Position numbers and translations under genes: made by a program. Shown here piece by piece: positions 10,430 through 23,700 of a DNA stretch of 64,000 bases; position 1 is the stretch's first letter; the number at the start of each line of letters is the position of its first letter. Where the stretch lies: NCBI GenBank assembly GCA_903813345.2, contig CAIIXF020000005.1, positions 26,663,375 through 26,727,374 on the forward strand. Direction: 5' to 3'. The notes under the pieces are model-generated. The model searched no databases, had not been told where the DNA came from, and saw nothing but the letters and a program-made list of their open reading frames with translations. This DNA is from Owenia fusiformis. Lineage: Eukaryota > Annelida > Polychaeta > Sabellida > Oweniidae.

Positions 10430-11065
10430 GTACAAAAACCTAAAAAATAAGAAATCAAAAGATCATATTGTGCAATGGGGATATGGAAAAATATATTCAT
10501 ATTGTACATAAATGACATTTGTATATCTTGGATTGCTTCTAGTTTGGCTAATAAGTGGCCTCTTATATTTTGATGCATAGTATTTTCAAAAAGATTACAT
10601 GGCTGAAATTCTCACAGGAACCTGTATCAACACCTGAGAGTGACATCTATTGGTGATTACTCTACCGAACTGACAGAAGTCAGCTCTGGTATGCTGGATT
10701 GAAAATTCTTGTAGAGAAAAAATCGCCTGCTTGAAGTTGGAGAAAACCACTTCACAAGACGGCATATTTGAACGTTCCGTCAGCTGGTTTTTGAGCCAGC
10801 TGTGTTCAGTAAATTGGTGACCAAACCCCGGAAATAACCCTGTATCTCTTATAAGAGATATATTCCCAGGGTTCTGTTACCAACAGATGTTGATACAGGT
10901 TCCTGTGGAAATTCTTTAAATTACAAGAGGGCGTAGGCTTATTGCAAAAAACTAAATAATCTGAAATATACAAATGTCATTCATGTACAATATGAATATA
11001 CTTTTCCATATATTATTGCACAATGGTCCCCTGATTTCTTATTTTTGGGGTTCTAGTCTACTGAT
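10430..11065. mobile_element. Large palindromic (foldback-like) element holding a MITE
   Basis: The left arm (about 10430-10572) and right arm (about 10920-11065) are imperfect inverted copies of each other for about 130 bases. For example, ATTGTACATAAATGACATTT on the left matches in reverse AAATGTCATTCATGTACAAT on the right. The loop between them contains the hAT-like MITE at 10613-10907. Arm divergence is clear, so this is older than the MITE. Confidence 0.7.
10613..10907. mobile_element. MITE with 20-bp perfect TIRs and 8-bp TSD (hAT-like)
   Basis: The left end CACAGGAACCTGTATCAACA (10613-10632) is the exact reverse complement of 10888-10907. The element is flanked by GAAATTCT on both sides (10605-10612 and 10908-10915), an 8-bp target-site duplication. 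Length 295 bp, no coding capacity. An 8-bp TSD is typical of the hAT superfamily, and perfect TIRs and TSDs suggest a recent insertion. Confidence 0.88.
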
Positions 11066-11785
11066 GAAATAAAACAGTGAAGTTGGCTGTAGTTTTGTGA
11101 CGAAATAATCATGCCAGGTAAACCTTAACCTTTCCTTAGCAATTTGACAATCTGCTCACAGAGTTGGAGACAGTACACTAGGCCTAGTGTCAGAAGTAAA
11201 TAAAACAAGATTGACTGTCTATCATCTATGGCTATAGACTATAGTGCACTAATAGCATAAGCACTTACATAATCTAAACCTGTACAGCTGGCTGTAGTAA
11301 AAATAGACTTGTAATTGTAAACTCAATATCTACACCTAGTCAGAAGAGATTTGAAGTTCTGGCTTGTTATACAGCTCCCCGGATGAGCATGTCGACGGTT
11401 ATAACATTGGTGTCAGATCCCGGGTGTCTGATGTTGGATTTTCCTTGTGAATCATCAATCAGTTATGACAGGACAATTATCTTCAAGGGGGATGGTGTAA
11501 TGAGCCTCCATAGCAAGTTGCTGCTATAGCCTTGCTTTACATGTAGTTGGCTTGAGCAGTAGAGTGTCAAGACTTTTCTGACAGTCTTCTGGTTTCGATT
11601 CTCACACGTGGAATTTTATTAAGCACACACCCTTTCACGTCTAGTACTGGCTTGTTAACTACAGCTCTTGGCCCTGGATGAGCATGCCCATGCAGGGTTG
11701 TTACATTCTCTGTATTAAAGAATATTAGAGTGGGGCAACTTCCCTGGGGGGGTTCATTTTATATATCCTCCACGCACATGGGGTA
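11066..11785. other. Intergenic, nothing recognised
   Basis: No exon with good splice sites or homology found. Contains two loosely similar passages around 11365-11400 and 11650-11690 (CTGGCTTGTTA...CCGGATGAGCATG and CTGGCTTGTTAACTA...GGATGAGCATG), probably a diverged duplication. Confidence 0.4.
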
Positions 11786-12630
11786 CTTTTTAGCTCACAC
11801 AGTGAGCTATTGGAATCACTCACTTGTCCGTCTGTCTGTTTGTCTGTCCATCCATCTGTCCATCTGTCAACAATTGGCCTGTTTTAAAACCTCTGTCAAT
11901 TGGATTCCCGTTTTAAATTATTTTTGTTCAACATCAATATAGAAAACACCCTTATGACTATGGTCGCCATTTTTGTCTCAAGAAATTCATTTCTTGCCCA
12001 TTTCCTAGCTTTACAAATAATTTCAGGTGTCCTGCATTGTTAAAAGCCATGTCACTGTAAAGAGTAGCTGTATGAAATAATTTTATTACAAAAATCGGCA
12101 AAAAATTATATCAATTTGTTTATTTTCAGTCATTTTAGTTAACATTGATTTTTCTATCTGTCTCGCTAAATCCATTTTTGGACCATTTGCCTTAAAACCT
12201 TGTTGATAGGATTCCTGTTTTGAGTTATTTTTGTTCAACATCAATACGGAAAACTACCCTATGACTCCTGGTTCAAAAGCTTGCATATTTTCAAAATTGT
12301 TGCCATTTTTGTCTCGCGAAATTCACTTTTGGCTCATTTCCTAGCTTTACAAATAATTTCACTGTAAAAAGCCATATCGATGTAAAGAGTACATGTAGTT
12401 GTATGAAATAATTTTGTTACAAAAAATCTGCAAAAATATATCCATTTTTTATTTTCAGCATTGTTACTTAATATTGATTTGTCCATCTGTCTCGCAAAAT
12501 AGACTTTTGGACCATTTGCCGTTGATAGGATTCCCGTTTTAAGTTATTTTTGTTCAACATCAATACAAAAAACTCCCCTATGACTCCTGGTACATACGTA
12601 TATGTGTATTCTGTGCAAAACTGAGATGTT
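11786..12630 (+). repeat. Tandem about 310-bp repeat with 'AGCTCAC...GTCCGTCTGTC' head
   Basis: The head reads TTTTAGCTCACACAGTGAGC and then GTCCGTCTGTCTG, a dispersed motif I associate with bivalve genomes. The body repeats three times: TTATTTTTGTTCAACATCAAT occurs at about 11918, 12222 and 12544, each with ATTCCCGTTTTAA or similar before it and CCCTTATGACT or CCCTATGACTCC after it. The third copy is truncated. A degraded dispersed element is likely, class unknown. Confidence 0.7.
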
Positions 12631-14431
12631 TGAATAGCGAAGAGTTTAAGCATCGCATATGAAATCGAAACAAAATAATTCTACATGTACAGTGTATCGA
12701 AATCAGAATTATCAGTATGATATTCAATAAACACGAGTATAATGATTCCCGTTGACACCAATGCGAGATTTCAAGTTTGCCATTCTGGACAGGAAACTCC
12801 TCTGAAGGAGACTAAACCGCATACAAAACTATGTGCGCTCAAAACATTCATATATTGATTCATGTACTTCCCATTCACGTTTAGGTTTTGAAAAACAGTG
12901 CAAGCTTAAAGTCTCCAGTGTCCTGTAACATTTACAATCCCAGGCAAAGGGAATGTGCGGTGGTTCTGTATATTGAGACATTTTAATGGCATTTGTTACA
13001 TGAGAAAATGTTTATGCTCCCTATCAGGAATTTATTCCCCTTACTCACTGATTTATATTTGTGTAAGAACAGACCGACTGTGAGGATAAATTGGATATTA
13101 GAAACACAGTGTAGCTTAAAATTCAATGATCAAATGTGTATATCGTTTGTTTGCCAACAAGCAGTAACATTACATGTTAACTTTTGGCATAACTATTCTT
13201 CCTTCTGCTTTATTTTAATGGATGTGGTATATAAAAAATAAATCACAAAAAAACACTCAGACATAAAAATGTCTAAAAATCATATCAACTCATTTTTACT
13301 TCCAGTTCACTCAGCAAATACTTGTGCCGAATGGGGATTAGCTGGCCAAATATCTGGTATGAGAATTTATTATTTGTTTCAGCCTTATTTTATAAACACT
13401 TATCGGTTGAAAGTGTAAATAAATATTTGTCACATTGTTTGCTGTATTTTTATACACTTTAGGGGTACCATCATTTATTTTCTGTGTCATGTATTTTCTT
13501 AATCCATGCATTAGAAAATTGAGATGTTTATTTATCATTGTGACTCAGCATGATTTAGCAGAACTCATAATATTGATCATATACCTCGCTGTCAGACCAA
13601 CCTTATAAGAATCAATCACTGAAGGCATCCATTCAAGTCTAGGATTCATTCTTTCAGTCATCAAGAATACAAAATTCTCACTTTGAACCATACAAAAATA
13701 TTGGCACAGATCTATGCATGCAATCAAACTTTTTGGTAAATTTTTTTTTGGTAAGTGTAGATTTAACCTGGAAGTAACATGTACTAAATTAGTTGTATAA
13801 AATAGTGAGTTCATATCCCACCTTTGGTATCAGGAGCCTGTGGAAATGGACTAGAACGGTGCAAAATGCTTGACTGGTATGGCACAAGCGTTTTTTTAAT
13901 TACCCATTATTTGCTAATAGGCATTTCTGCACATCAGTTTAAAATCAATAGAACAAACCACATAGAGTTTAAGTCAATAGAACTTGTTTAAGTATTCAGC
14001 AATTTATGAGCTATTTAAATTCAAAAATAAATATGACACACACCGTACAAGCAAAAGTGAGCCTTTGGCACTATTCTGATTCATTCTCATATGCTCTGTA
14101 AGTCAAGTGTGTATCATTCAATGTTATTATTTTTATTTATTCATTTTTTATTCCCAAGTAACATATTTACATGTGCATTACAAAATATTTACAATCTCTC
14201 GTTGAAAGACAATAAATTTTCTCCACAGTTCTTATATTTGAAATCATGAATAGTTTTCTTAATTAAGAGCGTTTCGTAAAATAAATCTGGCTTCATTTCA
14301 GTCAGACCTAACTTTTCATTATCGTTTAACTGGCTACCTTGCCATAAAATCCTTATAGAAGGACAAGTAACAAGAAAAATGTAAGTTATCATTCAATATT
14401 ATTAATATTATAGATATTTTTTCTTAAATAG
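12631..14431. other. Upstream of NAPE-PLD exon; nothing recognised
   Basis: AT-rich, no homology seen. Any 5' exon and promoter of NAPE-PLD should lie here or further left, because the first mapped exon is preceded by a usable acceptor at 14430-14431. Confidence 0.4.
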
Positions 14432-14496
14432 GACATAACGTATCTACTGCAACCTATGCTGATACACCTGGTGCAGAGAAAACCAATGATCCTACA

Positions 14497-14709
14497 ATGG
14501 CAGATGCACTGAATGATAACCCAACAGGAGGTAGCTACAAGAAAACTGAGGATAAAGACCAAGGGCTTAAAGATGAAGACCTTTTCCGACCAATATTAAG
14601 CGGTGGTAGATTCCAGAATCCATGGTCTGGATGGAAAATGCCTGGACTTGGAGGGGTACTGAAATGGAGAATGACTCAGAATGACCAAAGCAACATTCCA
14701 AAGAAAAAG
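14497..14709 (+). CDS. NAPEPLD: NAPE-PLD first mapped coding exon
   Basis: This exon is 6.9 kb from the next one and easily missed. It ends PKKK at a GTATGTG donor and joins in frame to EELDETLP at 21607. Key evidence is [23 protein letters not shown], shortened here to its core, which matches the conserved stretch before the catalytic domain. The start used is the first ATG (14497); the frame stays open back to an acceptor-like TTCTTAAATAG at 14421-14431, so about 22 further residues from a spliced exon are possible. Confidence 0.85.
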
Positions 14710-17700
14710 GTATGTGTACAGTCTTATACATTCTCATACTCAGACCATCTCTGCCATAAGAATCTTTAAGGAAACTGATAGAAGGCTGGCATATCTCACA
14801 ATGAGTCTTATATGGGTTCACTCTATTTGGCCAAAGCAACACAGTTCTCACTTGTGGATGCAGAAGGTAACAAGGGGGAGCTAATTTCAAATCCAAAAAA
14901 GATTTCCGTGCTGGCGCGGAAAAAATTTTGGGCACCTAAATCCCAAATTGGGCCCAAATTTTGAAAATTTAAGGCCCATTCTTTGATAATGGACCCCATG
15001 CCCCCACCCCCTGGATTCGCCAGTGGTTCTATAATAAGTATATGGAAGGTAGTAAATTCCTTCATCCTGTGACTTACACTTTTGAGCTGCACCTGCAACC
15101 TACAGGGTTACCAAAAATATGACCTGTAGGCTACAAAATTTGGCCTATCACTTGAATATAACCTAATTTGAGTTACATGTCAGAGGAGAGTTTTTTGCCA
15201 AAATGAGACACCTCTACTGCCTAGTTATTAATATCATGAAAAGTTCAAAACGAGGAGAGATTTTGTCAAGTGGGATTTTCTACTCCTGGAGTTGCTGTGT
15301 TTCTAGTTCATTATCCCATCTAACAAAGTTCAAGAGAAACTTACATTAATCCATATGTTTACTCAGATAACTAAATGAGAATGAATTTCCAATATGGCCA
15401 CTCAGCTCAAAATGGCCACCAAACTAAAATACTAATTGATTGATTTGGTTTAAAATGTATGTGCTTCAGCACTCATGTTTGAGAAGGGGAACAGAGGATA
15501 CTGCCTGGTTATATCTATCATGTAATGCTCAAAATGACATGAGTTGCTGTTTTTATCACACCAGGCAATGCATTTGAGGATTTAATTTCAAATTTTCATA
15601 GATTTTTCTTTGTTTGAAAATCTAGACCTGATAATTTTTTAATTATTTTGAATTTTCATTCTTGAAAACTTATTTGTAAAGTCTTGTCTATGGATTTCCA
15701 GCCAAACCATTTGACAGATTGAGATCAAACTTTTAGGAATGTTTCTTGGTATGAAACCCAAGAATGGATTTAAGTTTTGGGACTTTTGGGTAAATGTTAA
15801 GGGAACTGTGTCAGATATTCAGTCATAAAATCTTGTCTACATGTTTTAAGCCAATCCATTCTATGGATCAATCTAAAATTTCAGGGGATGCTTCCTGGTA
15901 TGAAGGTCTACACTTGATTGATTGATACTCTTCCAGCATGGTTTTATTTCAAAATTATGAGTGGTTTGATAAAATATATTTTGCTAATTGGAATTTGCTA
16001 CTCTGGGAAGTTACTGTTTTTTCTTGTTATAGCTTTATTTCTAACATTGACCTTTCTAATGATATATTCAAATAGCATCAATTTTTCATCAATGTTTGCT
16101 TACTAAAACCACAAACAAAGCCTTATGTGGTTGGCTGTTACTTATAATAGATAATGATAGTTTTAGTTGAAACATAACCAACCATTCCCTATTTGTTCAG
16201 CTTAGATTGGTTTCTATACTGCAAATATATAAATTATTTAAATTTCATATTCCTTTCAATAATTTCCATGCCGTTATAATTGGCTCTCAATTTTCACAAA
16301 AATGAGAATCAAAAATATTTTTCTCCTTTATTTTGTATGTCATTCAAACACTGTTTTTCCTCTCTCTTCTCCCTTTTTTATGTCACCACCAGAAGTGGTG
16401 AAATGTTGTTCTAAATGTTTGTGATGAAATATTTCACATTTCATCAATAGGTACAGTATTCATGAACTCTTAATTAAAATATCATGTAGTAAAATCAAAA
16501 ATAGAATGTTCAAGAGATATCAATAAAAAAATGAAGATAACATGTATTCAATACTTAAATTTATATATAGATATACCAAAAAATTAGCCAATCCATTCAC
16601 ATTTTAGAGGAATGATGTAGAATTGGCGTAAACCTGACAGTTATTTTATGTGCTGGAAGATATGTAGGCGTCATTCCAACAATAGAAAAAAAAAATTAAA
16701 ACATTCTAAAAACATAATAAAACCAATCATAATTGAACGCGTAATTTACATGGAAACAGCAAGAAAAATATTTGAAATAAAAATGATACTTTTCTTCATT
16801 TTTATTTTTATTTGTCATATAAATCTTGTGTCCGCTTTTGATGAAACGATAGGAGTTGAAAGAGTTAGTAGAATGGCAGGATGTGACACAAAGGAGGGGT
16901 GTAACACCGTAGATTTGGGACATGCTATTAACAGCTTTGGACTGGATCTCTACAAACTCCTCCCTACAAATAAAGATGGGAATATTTTCTTTAGTCCATT
17001 TAGTATCTCAACAGCACTAGCAATGACGTACCTCGGCACAGCAGGGAAAACTGCACAAGAAATGGAGGACACTCTGAAATTTGATCGATGTCCCAATTAT
17101 CATGAGCTATTCAAGAATCTGTTGAATGATATTAACAGGAAAAACCAACCATATACTCTTAAGTCTGCCAACAACCTTTTCCCTAATATGAGACTGGATG
17201 ATTCATACCTAAAGGAGGTTGCAAATTACTATCTAGCTCAGATAACACAGCTTGATTTTTCTAATGCAGCGTATGTCACAAAATATATTAATGAGTGGGT
17301 TTCAAACAATACTGAAGAAAAAATCAAAGATATAATAGACCCTGGAATTATTGGACCTCTTACAAGACTCGTTCTTGTCAATGCCATATATTTTAAGGGA
17401 GATTGGAAGTATACATTCGATAAAAGGGACACAAAACCTATGCCATTTTACCCTGCAGATGCAAAACGCTATAAGGTGGACATGATGTTCCAAACATTAA
17501 ATAAGACCCAAGATTTCATATACTTTGAGGATCATACCTTGAATGCTCAAATATTGGAACTGTTCTACAAGGGAGAAGACATCAGCATGGTTATTATCTT
17601 GCCCATAATACGAAGAGGACTAAAAACAAATATCACGGATCTGGAAGCAGCGTTAAACATCACGACCCTCAATAATATCCAATCAACCCTGGCCAACTAT

Positions 17701-20700
17701 GACTTCAGCAAACCGCGACGGGAAGTGAATGTTAGAATCCCAAAGTTTTTGATAGATTGGAAATCTGATATTGAAGCACTTCTAAAACAACTAGGAATGC
17801 AGGATTTATTTTCATCTGGAAATTTCAGTAAACTTTGTGGCTGTAGCTTGCCAGTTACTGATGTTATCCATCAAGCATTTGTTGAAGTTAATGAAGAAGG
17901 TAATGATTCATAAATTTGTTTTTGTTATATTCATTCAGTCTGGAGGCAAACTAAAGGTTGGAGTAGTACAGGGTGTCTCAAAAAAATGTAGACCAGCATC
18001 TGGACAGAAATCAAAACATTCCACCAGAAATATCAAATGTGATGAACAATGTAGTACTAAGGATGCAGACTGTCATCGAAATATGAGGTTACATTAAATA
18101 TTTGGTGTCAAAGGTAATGGGTTAAAGTATCAAAAAGGCAAAAATGGATCAATTTACTGTGTATATGGGAAAAAAATATTGATTGGTTTGACATGCTGTT
18201 GATATACTTTTGGGTACATTTTTTGAGTCACCCTATACATAATGGAAATTATTAGTTTTTAGAAAAATAAATTAATTTTTCTGGTGGTCTTATGGGGATA
18301 TTCATGAACAAGGAATTAATTTGAAAAAGTTTTAGTAATTCAAAGTACATAGCTTTTATGTATAACTTGATTTCATGGGAAATGTTGCCTTTTACAGGCT
18401 GATCCAAAAATGCAACCATCTGATATTGATATCTTCTTGAATTTACTCACATGCAGGGTGACAGCTGGAAAAGTACATGTATCATCATATGATACATGTA
18501 TTGTTTTATTGAATTAAATGGGTTGATATTATATCTATGATGTTCTTTTTTCATTCATGGCTGTCATGCTTTGTGATTATTTTTACTGTGCAGGGACAGA
18601 AGCAGCTGCTGCAACTGTAGTTTTTATTGCTAAATCAATAGGATCAGGACCTGTGGATTTTAGAGCTGACCATCCCTTCTTGTTCCTCATCCGACATAGA
18701 TGCTCCAATATTATCTTGTTCATGGGATGTGTCTCAAAACCAAGTAAGAAGGTCACATTTGGGTGGAACTTGAACCTTGTCTGGTTAAATAGTCTTCATT
18801 TTAATTGATTAAAATCCAAAATTTGGAAAATGTTCTTGAAGGTTCCTGTTTTCATTATCATATTAAAGTCATACATAATCATAATATTTATTAGGAAGCC
18901 CCAGGCTGAAAGCATTATTGTCCCACCTCCCAAATTGCCATTTGAAACTAGGACCTACTTTAGCTGGGATGAAAATTACAATACATCATTACTGTAAATT
19001 TAATATTTTAGACAAAGCTGAGAAGAGAATATCATGTCTTACTGAAAAACCATGTTTGAAACTCTACAATGGTGAACCAGCACCGAAGTGTTGTGGTTGT
19101 AGGTTTCAGTTCAAGGACCCATCTGAAAAGGTTTGTGTATTTCTTGTATTGTTCAATGCCATTCCTGTAATTCTTCAAATGTATCAATTGGTTTTCTGTT
19201 CATCTTTATTGATATGGCAATTTTCAATGTGAAAGTTACACTGTACAATTAAAACAATGAATCGATTGCCATTTCATCTTAAATCCCATAATTGCTGTAC
19301 AATTGTGTGCTTAAAATGGCATAACATTACAGGATGGGCCAATATAAATAAGATTTGGATAGTAGTAGTTTTGGCCCAGCCTGTATATTATACAAATGAA
19401 TAATAATTTGGTTTTAGTGGTATATATTCATCGAGTATTACAAAGGAAGTTAGAATAAATTTTGTTTAACATACGAAATCCACATAATAAAAATGCACTA
19501 TTAATTTTATTTTGTAGAAATCAAAGCCTCAATCACCAATGAGGGTTCTAAAAAAACTTAAGAAGCAGGGCAGAGATGATTGCTTTGAGAAATGTCTGAA
19601 TGACGATTGTAGGAAAAAATTTGGATTCAAATGAGCACCTCTTCAAAAGGAAGACATAATACAGTATATGCAGTATATAATATGCAGTGATCTCCCCAGC
19701 ATTAAAGCAAGTGGGCGTAGCACCCACCTAAAATTTTGAAAAGAGGCTTCCACCCACTTGAAAAAATCATGAAACAATTTTGGTCTAAATTGTGAAAATG
19801 GGAATTTTGCACCCACTTGAGAAAAAGTTCTGTGGAGATCACTGATATGTATATTCAGGATTTACAACAAACTAACAAATTGAGAGACATTGTACAGTGA
19901 GACCTGTTGGTGGAACACTTTTCAGTCTCAAAACCAACTGACTTAATGTTTAATGAAAGTGGAACACCTCTCAAGGGGAACACATTTTAGAGGTATCAAT
20001 GGTGTTCCACTGGACAGGTTTTACTGTCTCATGTACAGGGCTAACTATCTATAAAGTGATCCCATTGAAGCTGGTTGTTTATGCAAATGAGAATGGAATA
20101 ATGGTAGCAGAGTTGATGGAAGGAAATGTGTTGCATATTCAGGATTTGGATTTGGACAACTGTGATCTGATACTTTTCAATGTACAGAATAAATTCTGAT
20201 AATAAATTAGGGTTATCACAAACAACAAATATTACTTGTTCAATTTAAATTAGAAAAGTATGAATGTTTATGTCACTATCAAGAAATTGTGACATATTGT
20301 TAGAGCCACAGTTTTTGCGACTGGCATTTTGCATTGGTGCCTGAAACATATTGTTGCACTTTATTATTGCAAGCAGGTGGTGATATTTTGTCATTTCAAA
20401 AGACAACAGGGGAAATAATGTATCAATGCATAATTCAAAGATGAACCTATCTTAGTAAAGACATGGGCTTTCAAGAGAAGAGCCCGTGGTTCATTTTTAC
20501 CATGGGCTTTCAAGAGAAGAGCCCTGTGGTAAAGATGAATCACGGGACTCTTCTCTAAATTAAGATAAGTTCATCTTTGAATACTGGATTATTATCCCAA
20601 CGAACGAAGTTCTGTAGGGATTTAGTGAAGCCCTCCGTCCGTCAGTCAGTCAGTCAGTTCGTCCGTCTGTCCGGAAGATAACTCGAATACTAGTTGACAG

Positions 20701-23700
20701 ATTTTCTTCATATTTGGTGGGAAGATGTATATTGGTAAATAGTTTTAACTAAAATAGTTTTTTTTCAAGATGGCCCCCAGTTTAAAAATGGCGAGAATTT
20801 TTCGCAAAAATCTTATGTTTTTCATTTTTAACCAAAATAATAAATATTATTATTTGAAATTTTGGTAGTATATAACAACATCTATCTATTTCACATATAT
20901 CCCGGGTTTTTCACCCTGACCCCCAGGGGCCGTAAATGGGGAATTGGGAAAACAGTAATTTGCGTTAATTTTGAGATGTTTTTAAAGTATAGCTTTATTA
21001 TACTCAAATGAAAGGCAACTTAGGGTAGATTGCAAATATTGTAGCGTTTTTCTGATTTGGGCCTCAAAAAATCAAAATTGCCACTTAATGCGGGATTACG
21101 CACTTATTTTCTGATCTCTTAAAAGTATGGCTATATTATACACAAATTGAAGGAATTTCAGAGTAGATCACAATTATGGCATTGTTTTTCTGATTCTTCT
21201 CTGAAAATTCAAAATGGCTGACTAGAGCAGAAATTCGCCATTACTTAGAGTTATCTTGAAAGTATGGTTACATGATACTACAATGATTTAAAATATTTAT
21301 TGAAGGTAAGAGTAGATGGTAAATATTATATTGTGACTGTACAGATTGATGATTTATATAGTGTTTGTTGGGATTTGCTACTCCGTGGAGTTGCCATTTT
21401 CTAGTTCACTTTTGACCAAATATTCGTAAAAATATTCATTGTGAAAATGTATCTTGTGTATTGTGTCACAATCTTTACAGTATATCTTTAATTATAGTAT
21501 ATAAAATCTTTACTTAAAGTATATAAATCTTTACTGATATTACTATAAATCTATACTGATGGTATATACACTATTAACTTAAGGTATGTACAATATTTAC
21601 TTACAGGAGGAGTTAGATGAAACACTTCCTGTTCAAGATGTTGATATCAATGAAATATCACAACCACCAAAAAATGGAATGAGAGTAACATGGATGGGAC
21701 ACGCATCAGTTCTAGTGCAGTTTGATGAAATATCAGTACTAACAGACCCCGTATTCAGTGAACGCTGCTCACCAATGCCATCTATTATGGGACCTAAGCG
21801 CTATCGTCCTGTTCCGTGTCAGATAGATGACATTCCTACATTAGATGCTGTTGTAATCAGTCACAATCACTATGACCATCTTGATCATGGAACAGTTGTC
21901 CAACTGAATAAAAAATTTGGTTCAAAATTGAAATGGTTTGTACCAATGGGACTTAAATCCTGGATGAATGACACTGGATGTAAAAATGTTGTGGAGATGA
22001 CATGGTGGGAAGAGCAGCCTCTTTCTGAACATGAGACAGCTGGGGCGACATCTGGTGGCAGTGGGGTAAAGTTTGTCTGTTTACCATGTGCTCACTGGTG
22101 CACAAGGAAGGGTCCTATAGATTTTAATAAGGTGAGGAGTATTTTATGTATCTAAGCTTGTATTTGCAAATGCAACAAACGCCCGTCGACTTCCAGATTT
22201 GCCTGCTATTTTATGGGCAACTCATTTAAATATGAAAAGTACCTGTCACTATTCCATTCATACTTAAATGAGTTGGTCATGAAATATTAGGTTAATCTGG
22301 TAGCTGACAGGCGTTAGTTGAATTTGTGAATATAAGCTTAGATAAGTGTTACATGTATTATTTTGACTAATAAACTGTCAATTTACCCTTTGCATTCGTT
22401 TAACTTTGCTTCTTAAAACATGTAAAAGAGAGCTTCATCTTCACTCTTTCAGTTTACATTAAATCTCTCAACTCACCGAGCCAATCAGAGTTTGTCGTCA
22501 AAATAGGGACAACTTTCTATACATGGTCATGTCCTCTTACATCACTGCATACTGTAGTTAACGAGCATGCATTTAGCATGTGTTCCTTCATTCTGCTGAT
22601 TGGTTGATAAAAGGCTGGGGTGTCCCAGGCATCAGTCGTGGGGCTGGGGCTGCTAAACTGTAATGGGTTATGGTAACCATATCCTATAGCGTAGGATTTC
22701 ATACTGTTGAAAAATATGGAAATTATCCTGTTGTTTTATGCTATAAATAACTTCATAACTCATGAGATTAACAAAATTTTTGAAGTTCATACAATGTTCT
22801 TATCATAGGTGTTGTGGTGTAGCTGGGGTGTGATCGGTCCATGGAACAGATTCTATTTTGGAGGAGATACTGGTTATTGTGAGGGCTTTAAACAAATTGG
22901 GAAAAAATATGGACCATTCAATCTAGCAGCTATTCCTATAGGAGCATATGAACCCAGGTAAATAGATGTAGATTGTAGATGTAAAAATACTTTAAATATT
23001 TGATGGCAGGTTCACTTAGACTGACAAAATAATACAATCAGTTGAAGACCATATTAAAAACATTGCTTGCTGTACTTTTGCAAAATCAGGATATGTGCCT
23101 CAACATAGGACAACCAGCCTTATCACAAAAATTAAAATTGTGCTACAGACCCAAAAATGTGCCCAAGATTAAGAGGAAAATGTGCTAAATTCAAATCCGT
23201 CTTTTTGGTCCATATCTGCAAGGAAGAATTGTTAAGACATAAGCCATGGCTCATTTGAAAGGTCTCTGCTTTTTAAAATACATAAAAAAATCAAAATATT
23301 GAAAAAATCCTATCCCTTTTCCTATGCCCTGGCTCATATATAACTGCATACAATATATACAACCCTTTATTTTGGAAAGACTTGATATATTTGCCATTTC
23401 CATCCCTACCTTCCCTTATAGGGCAGAAATGAGAAATGTGCCTTACTAAAAGTAGACCTCATAGAAAAATGTATTTGCAGAAACTTTATGAAATGTCAGC
23501 ATGTCAATCCAGAAGAGGCTGTGATGATACATCAAGATATAGGGGCCAAAAAATCTGTAGGGGTCCACTGGGGAACATTCAAACTCACAGATGAGGTAAA
23601 TTTATCTGCTATATTTGGTTTGTCACCTTGCTGTTACCTAGCCATGAACATTATAAGCAATAATGCAGTTTGATTACAGTATTACATACCCAGCGAAGCA

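Noticed and set aside
14567-14935. 122-codon minus-strand frame
   Set aside because: Antisense shadow of the NAPE-PLD exon at 14497-14709, no homology.
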